Notes under the pieces: generated by a model | Told to the model about the DNA's origin: nothing | The model's database searches: none | The model's input: only the letters and a program-made list of their open reading frames with translations | NCBI RefSeq assembly: GCF_036248255.1 | Contig: NZ_CP109178.1 | Coordinates: 620,001-684,000, forward strand | DNA length: 64,000 bases | Reading direction: 5' to 3' | DNA from: Streptomyces sp. NBC_01717 | Lineage (GTDB): Bacteria; Actinomycetota; Actinomycetes; Streptomycetales; Streptomycetaceae | Program-made: the position numbers and the translations under genes | Shown here: positions 58,756-64,000 of the stretch, piece by piece | Layout of the letters: each line of letters opens with the position of its first letter | Position numbering within the stretch: position 1 is the stretch's first letter

Positions 58756-60081
58756 TCAGCCGCCATTGACAGGGCAGTTGAGAACAGCAGGCCGTACGTG
58801 ACCGATGTCCGGAAGCGCCCGCCCCAGGCGTGCGAGCGGGGACAAAGCCATCAGCACCGGGGACAGCATCATGCCGCCGGCCGTCACCAGGAAGCTGGTA
58901 CGCAAGCCCCACTCCCCTGCGAGAAGGCCTCCGAGCAGCGAGCCGAACGGGGTCAGGCCCATGCCGACAAACGTGATCGTCGCGGCCACGCGGCCTTGCA
59001 TCCCGTCCGGGGTGACGGCCTGCCGGACGGCCATGACCGTGACGTTCACCAACTGGCCGAAGGCCCCGAACACAAAGTTGACGGCAACGAGCGCGGGGAT
59101 CGTCACCGCGGAGGGGCCATGGAGCACAGGTACGCAGAGCAGTACGCCGTCGCCGAGCGCCGCCGCGGACACAAGCACCACGCCGTAACCGAACCGGTTG
59201 GGGAGTCGGGCAGCGAGCAGTGAGCCCAGGAGCGCGCCCGGCCCCGTCGCCGCGAGCGCCAGACCGACGGCGGTGCCCGACAGGTGCAGTTCCCGTGGCA
59301 GGAAAAGCAGATAGACGGTCATCATGGCCGCGAAGGAGAACTGGAATGCGGCCGAGGCGAGGCCCACGGTCCGCAGCAAGTTATGGCCGCCGACAAACCG
59401 GAGGCCCTCATGGATCCGTCGCCACACCCGAGGGGGACGTTCCGAGCGCTCCGGGGTCGATTCGCGGCGACGGATCCGCCGGATCGTCAGGAAGGACAGA
59501 GCGAAGAACAGCCCACTGGAGGCGGCGGCGATCGGCGCGGACAGCAGGGACACCAACGCGCCGCCGAGGGCGGGGCCGCCGATCTGGGCCGCTGACCGGC
59601 TGCCCTCGAGCGCGCTGTTGCCCTGCACCAGCTGATCGCGTTTCACCAGCCGTACGAGAGAGGCCTGGTAGGCCACATCGAAGTACACGGACAGTGCCCC
59701 GACGGCGAAGGCCGCCAGAAACAGTGCCGGCAGGCCGAGCCCGCCGAGGAGGCCGGCCACCGCTGCCGCGCCCAGCGCCAGGGCCCGTCCGAGGTCCGCC
59801 AGCACCATGACCGTGCGGGTCCGCCACCTGTCCACCCACGCGCCGACGAAGAGCGAGAGCAGCAGAATCGGTGCCTGCCCAGCCGCGCGGAGGGCGCCCA
59901 GCTGGTCGGCTTCGGCGTGGAGCGTCAACACGGCGATCAGCGGCAGGACCACCAGGCTTCCGTGCTCGCCGAGTTGGGAGGCCGTCTGGCCCGCCCAGAG
60001 CCTGCGGAAGTCGCCGTCCCGCCACAGGCTTGGCAGACCGGTTCGGCCGGAATCGGGTACAGCGGAGGAAGCGGACGGCAC
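58756..60081 (-). CDS. MFS transporter (Tet/MefE-like exporter)
   Basis: 441 residues with 12 predicted segments. LWRDGDFRRLWAGQTASQLG at the N-terminus, ILLLSLFVGAWVDRWRTRTV (the D-R motif of the first cytoplasmic loop), ALSVYFDVAYQASLVRLVKR, QGNSALEGSRSAAQIGGPAL and AVRQAVTPDGMQGRVAATIT. This pattern fits the enterobactin/macrolide MFS exporter group. The substrate is unknown. The GTG at 60081 is placed after AAGGGG with 5-base spacing; an ATG at 60189 would add unrelated residues. It is convergent with the LLM oxidoreductase. Confidence 0.88.
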   Translation of the reverse strand: MPSASSAVPDSGRTGLPSLWRDGDFRRLWAGQTASQLGEHGSLVVLPLIAVLTLHAEADQLGALRAAGQAPILLLSLFVGAWVDRWRTRTVMVLADLGRALALGAAAVAGLLGGLGLPALFLAAFAVGALSVYFDVAYQASLVRLVKRDQLVQGNSALEGSRSAAQIGGPALGGALVSLLSAPIAAASSGLFFALSFLTIRRIRRRESTPERSERPPRVWRRIHEGLRFVGGHNLLRTVGLASAAFQFSFAAMMTVYLLFLPRELHLSGTAVGLALAATGPGALLGSLLAARLPNRFGYGVVLVSAAALGDGVLLCVPVLHGPSAVTIPALVAVNFVFGAFGQLVNVTVMAVRQAVTPDGMQGRVAATITFVGMGLTPFGSLLGGLLAGEWGLRTSFLVTAGGMMLSPVLMALSPLARLGRALPDIGHVRPAVLNCPVNGG

Positions 60082-60375
60082 ACAGACCCCTTGGGTTGCC
60101 GAAGACGGGTCCCGCCATCCGTCGCACGACAGGTGCGCCGACGGTTCGGACGGGGGATGGCTCGCCGTGCCGCGCATCCAGGGCAGCACGCGATGACTGG
60201 CCGATCACGGCCTACGACGTCAACGCGCGCTCGGACGACCGGGCATGTCTCAGCTCCTTGTGGGGGTCACTCGCCGCCCGAAGACTAGCCCTGCAACGCT
60301 TCACGCGAAAAGCGATTTGAAGCCTGTGGCAGACGACCGGGTCGCGCTCACGGAGCCCCCACGCCCGAAGCGGTT

Positions 60376-60561
60376 GCGTCACGCGAGGCCAACCGCCCCA
60401 AGAACGGCTACGGCGGCCCCTGGACCGTAGGCATCCCCGACGCAGCCCTGCGCCGGGAGACCCCGCGTCGCGGGCTCTGGCTGGACACGTCGCACCAGAC
60501 GCCCGACCAGACCGTGGACCAGCTTCTCGCCGACCTCGCCACAGCCCGCATCGCCGGCTGA
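60376..60561 (+). pseudogene. C-terminal remnant of a P-loop kinase-like protein
   Basis: The + strand reads EANRPKNGYGGPWTVGIPDA then RRETPRRGLWLDTSHQTPDQ and TVDQLLADLATARIAG to a stop at 60561. The ending (LWLDTSHQTPDQTVDQLL) resembles AAA/zeta-type small-molecule kinases from actinomycetes. No N-terminus with a Walker A motif is present upstream. It is a relic; the family is a guess. The flanks 60082-60375 and 60562-60789 show no gene. Confidence 0.45.
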
Positions 60562-60789
60562 GAGAACCCGTCAAAGGATCGCTGTCGAAACCCGTCGACC
60601 AGGGAGTTTGCTGTCCCGTCGGGCGAACCGGCCAACCCGCTGCAGCGCAAGCTGACCCAGCAACACCCGAGACGCCGCACCTGTGGCGCGGCGGCCCACG
60701 GCCACCGCGCCACACGACTTCCTCGGACTGACGGGCTCATCCGCTCGGCAGGCACAGCACGTCGGCCCGGGACGTGCGAGTAGAGGGCT

Positions 60790-60960
60790 GAGGAAGGCCC
60801 GTTTGTCGAAGCGGGTGGCCACGGCCCGGAAGCCTTTGAAGGCATTGATCGCCCGCTCGACTTCGTTGCGGCGACGGTAGATCGCCGTGTTGAAGTCGGT
60901 CGGGCGCCCGCCCTCGCTACCTCGGCGTCGGCGTGTGGCCCGCTGGTCCCTCGGCCGACG
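60790..60960 (-). pseudogene. IS5-type transposase, C-terminal remnant
   Basis: The reverse strand reads GGRPTDFNTAIYRRRNEVER then AINAFKGFRAVATRFDKRAF. It is the end of a DDE transposase (IS5 family), with the final Glu in RNEVER. Only about 55 residues remain, ending in LSPLLARPG. The rest of the element is gone. It differs from the remnant at 19393, so it comes from a separate insertion. Confidence 0.75.
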
Positions 60961-60975
60961 AAGGCAAGAGGCCGG

Positions 60976-61677
60976 TCAGGCGCTGAGTTCCGGGTAGAAG
61001 TTCGTGATGTCGCCGGACAGGGCGGCCTTGGCCTGACGGGAGGTCTCGTCGGCGAGCACCTCGAACGCGCCCTTCTCGATCCCGTCCAGCGCCTCCTTGG
61101 CGATGTCGGCCGGCTTCGACTTGGGCTGGGTCACCTCCGCGGTCATGTCGGTGTCGACGTATCCCATGTGCAGGCCCGTCACGCCGATGCCGCGGTCAAG
61201 CAGTTCAAGCCGGATGGCGTTGGTCTGCAGCCAGAACGCGGCCTTGGTGGCGGAGTACGCGCCGTGCCGAGCGATCCACGAAAGTGCCGAGTGCGCGTTC
61301 AGGATGTGGCCGCCGCCGTTGCGCTCGATCACCGGGACGAAGGCCCGGGTCACATTGAGCGGGCCGAAGAAGTTGGTCTCGAAGACGTTCCTGATGTCCT
61401 CGATCGGCACGTCCAGGTAGGTGTCCGGTGCGCTGCTGCCGGCGTTGTTGATCAGCACGGTGACGTCGGGCGCTGCCGCCACCAGCGCCTCGATCGAGGC
61501 GAGGTCGGTGACCTCCAGAGCCAGCGGTACGACGCGGGCGTCGGTGCTCGGCTGCGGGTTCCGCGCGGTGGCGTAGACCTTCTTCACGCCGCGGGTGAGC
61601 AGCTCGTCCACGATCGCCTTGCCGATACCGCGGTTGCCGCCGGTGACGAGTACGACGGCGCCTTCGAGAGTGGTCAC
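60976..61677 (-). CDS. SDR family oxidoreductase
   Basis: 233 residues: GAVVLVTGGNRGIGKAIVDE (TGxxxGIG), TVLINNAGSSAPDTYLDVPI (NNAG), ILNAHSALSWIARHGAYSAT then KAAFWLQTNAIRLELLDRGI (catalytic Ser, Tyr and Lys as YSATK), and VTGLHMGYVDTDMTAEVTQP. All catalytic residues are in place. The GTG at 61677 has GGAG five bases upstream; a TTG at 61692 would be upstream of that site. The gene diverges from a TetR regulator and the gap has two operator copies, so it is the likely target of that regulator. Confidence 0.92.
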   Translation of the reverse strand: MTTLEGAVVLVTGGNRGIGKAIVDELLTRGVKKVYATARNPQPSTDARVVPLALEVTDLASIEALVAAAPDVTVLINNAGSSAPDTYLDVPIEDIRNVFETNFFGPLNVTRAFVPVIERNGGGHILNAHSALSWIARHGAYSATKAAFWLQTNAIRLELLDRGIGVTGLHMGYVDTDMTAEVTQPKSKPADIAKEALDGIEKGAFEVLADETSRQAKAALSGDITNFYPELSA

Positions 61678-61697
61678 TTTGACTCCAGACAAAAGAT

Positions 61698-61739
61698 GGA
61701 AACCGATCTGTTTCCACCAAGGTAAACCGATCTGTTTCC
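61698..61739. promoter_or_regulatory. Twin TetR operators between SDR and TetR genes
   Basis: GGAAACCGATCTGTTTCC (61698-61715) and GTAAACCGATCTGTTTCC (61722-61739) are near-perfect palindromes, 24 bp apart. They lie in the 93-bp gap between the divergent SDR and TetR starts. They are clear candidate TetR operators. Confidence 0.8.
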
Positions 61740-61770
61740 GACTGCAAGCCCAGCCGGTACCCTCGATGCC

Positions 61771-62361
61771 ATGACGACCTCGGTGACACCCCGCGAACGA
61801 CTGCTGCAGGCGGCGGGCGAACTCTTCTACCGCGACGGGATGAACATCGGCGTGGATGCGCTGTGCAAGGCCGCCGGGGTCTCGAAGAAGTCGATGTACC
61901 AGTTGTTCCGGTCCAAGGACGAGGTGATCGCGGAGAGCCTCGCCAGCCGCGGCCCGACGTACGAGGCCGCCCTGCTACCGGGCCCGGACGACGCGCGGTC
62001 GCCGCGCGGTCGCATTCTGACCGTGTTCGAGCGGCAGGACCGGATGACTGCCGAGGGCAGCTTCCTCGGCTGCCCGTTCGTGAGTGCTGCGGTGGAGCTG
62101 AAGGACCCCGGACATCCGGGCAGTGTGGTCGCGCGCCGTTTCAAGCAGCACCTGACCGACTTCTTCCAGGCCGAGCTCGTCGCCGCCGAGGCTGAGGATC
62201 CGGAGAGCCTGGCCGTGCAGTTGACGATCGTCTTCGACGGCGCGAGCGCCCGGGTCGTCGTACAGTCCCAGGCGCTCGCGGGCATCGGCGTGGCCACGGC
62301 AGCGGCCTTGCTGGATGCTGCCGGCGTCGAGCAGACAGTGCCTGCGGGCCAGGCCCGCTAG
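61771..62361 (+). CDS. TetR family transcriptional regulator
   Basis: 196 residues. RERLLQAAGELFYRDGMNIG then VDALCKAAGVSKKSMYQLFR and SKDEVIAESLASRGPTYEAA form the TetR helix-turn-helix. The C-terminal ligand domain has GSFLGCPFVSAAVELKDPGH, which matches the group in which a Cys follows GSFLG. It probably represses the divergent SDR and itself through the twin operators. The gene end overlaps the end of the convergent aldehyde dehydrogenase gene by 4 bases. The start ATG is at 61771. Confidence 0.92.
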   Translation: MTTSVTPRERLLQAAGELFYRDGMNIGVDALCKAAGVSKKSMYQLFRSKDEVIAESLASRGPTYEAALLPGPDDARSPRGRILTVFERQDRMTAEGSFLGCPFVSAAVELKDPGHPGSVVARRFKQHLTDFFQAELVAAEAEDPESLAVQLTIVFDGASARVVVQSQALAGIGVATAAALLDAAGVEQTVPAGQAR

Positions 62362-63818
62362 TCGGCCCTTCCGCGGACGCGGGTGATGGTCTTGTGCTCG
62401 ACGTATCCGGTCAGGCCGACCTTGCCGTACTCGCGGCCGATGCCGCTGGCCTTGTAGCCGCCGAACGGTCCGTCGAAGCTCATCGGGGAACCGTTGATGG
62501 TGAGCGTGCCGGTACGCACTCGCCGAGCGATCTCAAGTGCTCGGTCGGGGTCGGCGGACCACACGCCGCCGGACAGGCCGTACTCGGAGTCGTTGGCGAT
62601 CCGGACCGCGTCGTCCTCGTCGTCGTAGGCGATGACGGCGAGCACCGGGCCGAAGATCTCCTCCTGGGCGATGCGCATCCTGTTGTCGACGTCGGCGAAC
62701 AGGGTCGGGGTGACATAGTTGCCCCTTTCCAGCCCGGCGGGGATCTGCGTACCGCCGGTGACCAGCCGGGCGCCCTCCTCGATGCCCACCTGGATGTAAG
62801 AGATCACCCGCTCCTGCTGATCCGGGCGGATCATGGGGCCGACGAAGGTGTCGGGGTCGGCCGGGTCGCCGACCTTCAGCGACTCCACCAGATCCTTGAG
62901 CGCGGAGACGACCTCCTCGTAGCGGCTGCGCGGCGCGAGGATGCGCGTCTGGAGAATGCACGCCTCGCCGTTGTTGCCCAGCGAGCCGAACTTCAGCCCC
63001 TGGGTGACCTTGCCGAGGTCGGCGTCCTCCAGGATGATCGCGGCGGACTTGCCGCCGAGTTCGAGACTGACCCGCTTCAGTTGCTCGCCGGCGATCGAGG
63101 CGATGCGACGGCCGGCCCGGGTGGAACCGGTGAACGCGATCTTGTCCACATCGCGGTGCGACACCAGGTACTCACTGGTCTCCCGGTCGGCGGGCAGGAT
63201 GCTGAGCACACCTTCGGGAAGGCCGACCTCGGCAAACAGCTCGGCAAGCATCATCATGCTCAGCGAGTTCTCCGGCGAGGTCTTCAGCACGACGGTGTTG
63301 CCGGCCAGCAGCGCCGGGGTCAGCTTCGCCATCGCCGCCGAGAAGGGCGAGTTCCACGGGATCACCGCTGCGACCACCCCGATCGCCTCGCGGCGCACGA
63401 TGGTGTCGTACGGAGCCGCGGGGTCGGAGGGATCTACGATCTCCTCCCAGCCGAACTCCTCGGCGGCCTTGAGATAGGAGTTGATCTGCCGGGTCAGGAA
63501 CGGCTGGCCCATCTTGGTGAACCAGCCGGCCGAGCCGTTCTCCGCGGAGATCATCTCGGCGATCTCGTCAGCTCGCGCCTCACGCAGCGCGTTGAGATGC
63601 CGGATGATCTCCTGCCGCTCCTTGGGATCCGTCCGCGGCCACGGTCCGTCGTCGAACGCTGCACGGGCCGCGGCCACGGCCCGGTCGATGTCCTGCGGAG
63701 CGGCCTGTGCGACACGGCCCAGAACGGACCGGTCGTGCGGAGAACGGATCTCCAGCAGGTCAGGGGGGCTGGGGGCGGTCCAGGCGCCGCCGATGTAGAG
63801 CTTGTCGTACAGGATCAT
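62358..63818 (-). CDS. NAD(P)-dependent aldehyde dehydrogenase
   Basis: 486 residues. VVAAVIPWNSPFSAAMAKLT is the N-terminal coenzyme loop, KIAFTGSTRAGRRIASIAGE the FTGS motif, and SLELGGKSAAIILEDADLGK holds the general base Glu 253. The nucleophile Cys 287 lies in NNGEACILQTRI. All catalytic elements are present. The enzyme oxidises aldehydes to acids; the substrate is not known. The C-terminus is usual (SMSFDGPFGGYKASGIGREY). The ATG at 63818 lies near the right side, and the upstream region 63819-64000 shows no gene. Confidence 0.95.
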   Translation of the reverse strand: MILYDKLYIGGAWTAPSPPDLLEIRSPHDRSVLGRVAQAAPQDIDRAVAAARAAFDDGPWPRTDPKERQEIIRHLNALREARADEIAEMISAENGSAGWFTKMGQPFLTRQINSYLKAAEEFGWEEIVDPSDPAAPYDTIVRREAIGVVAAVIPWNSPFSAAMAKLTPALLAGNTVVLKTSPENSLSMMMLAELFAEVGLPEGVLSILPADRETSEYLVSHRDVDKIAFTGSTRAGRRIASIAGEQLKRVSLELGGKSAAIILEDADLGKVTQGLKFGSLGNNGEACILQTRILAPRSRYEEVVSALKDLVESLKVGDPADPDTFVGPMIRPDQQERVISYIQVGIEEGARLVTGGTQIPAGLERGNYVTPTLFADVDNRMRIAQEEIFGPVLAVIAYDDEDDAVRIANDSEYGLSGGVWSADPDRALEIARRVRTGTLTINGSPMSFDGPFGGYKASGIGREYGKVGLTGYVEHKTITRVRGRAD

Positions 63819-64000
63819 CTTGGTTCGCTCTCTTCTTCCCGATTCGCAAGCCGCCGCACGGCGGGACGGCGCGTCGCAAGCGGTGTCGTCAACAGGTGGA
63901 GCCGGTGGACTCGAAACTGCGGGTCCTGCCCGGGTGGGGGTGGTGCGGGGCCGCCCGAGCGACGAAGTGGCCAGGGCCGGTCCCTTTTCGGCACATTCCG

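Overview
This window is high-GC actinomycete DNA, most likely from Streptomyces or a close relative. The signs are GC-rich third codon positions, frequent GTG starts, a Streptomyces-type gas vesicle cluster, F420-linked enzymes, an ECF42-type sigma factor with its DGPF partner, and many Tat or Sec exported proteins. Single-copy housekeeping genes are absent. There are many regulator/enzyme pairs, insertion-sequence remnants and broken genes, which fits an accessory region or chromosome arm.

Layout. 1-8.0 kb: partial TetR regulator diverging from an epimerase-like SDR, a DUF1206 membrane protein, a membrane PP2C/SpoIIE phosphatase, a Tat-exported M15 peptidase, a DUF5990 protein, an SDR diverging from an XRE regulator, and an AlkD-like HEAT protein. 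8.5-15 kb: DGPF protein plus ECF42 sigma factor, a VanZ/response regulator/histidine kinase operon, a small secreted protein, and a heme-oxygenase-like iron protein behind a frameshifted VOC gene. 15.3-24 kb: a gas vesicle locus in two blocks. An acid/lysine-rich protein and an SRPBCC protein lie on the + strand (candidate gvpY and gvpZ). gvpO-A-F-G-J-L-S-K lies on the - strand, with a lipoprotein, a phosphatase, an IS5-type remnant and a CsbD gene between them. 24.3-34.4 kb: PfpI-like protein, a dead alcohol dehydrogenase, DUF2255, SDR, a complete ferredoxin/ferredoxin reductase/P450 set, then MarR followed by an MFS transporter read through into an isochorismatase-like hydrolase, and a GNAT protein. 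34.6-42.4 kb: a second PP2C phosphatase, an F420/PPOX protein, an APH(6)-like kinase, a secreted beta-helix protein, an IS481 remnant, a DUF4440 protein, and an arsenic group (aquaporin, ArsR, arsC remnant, intact ArsC). 42.7-52.5 kb: a TnpB-related RuvC nuclease, a DJ-1 protein, XRE regulator with alcohol dehydrogenase and a nonsense-mutated aldo/keto reductase, a phosphotransferase, a GH43 glycosidase, and a fused SDR/TetR deletion scar. 52.8-57.5 kb: the most unusual locus, an EACC1-like protein overlapping a 1443-residue caspase-EccC fusion. 57.9-64 kb: LLM oxidoreductase, MFS exporter, kinase and IS remnants, SDR/TetR divergent pair with twin operators, and an aldehyde dehydrogenase.

How the genes work together. 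The clearest functional units are the gas vesicle locus; the P450 electron-transfer chain (ferredoxin reductase to ferredoxin to P450); the arsenic detoxification group; MarR/MFS/hydrolase; the sigma/DGPF pair; VanZ-RR-HK; and the EACC1/caspase-EccC pair. In that last pair a caspase-like peptidase replaces the membrane anchor of a type VII secretion ATPase and an extra ATPase domain has been added. I infer a soluble, ATPase-controlled protease used in biological conflict rather than secretion. The second notable item is the TnpB-related nuclease. It keeps the RuvC triad, lacks the zinc ribbon and any tnpA, and has hairpins at its 3' end that could belong to a guide RNA.

Limits. All family calls are from reading translated sequence; no database search was run.
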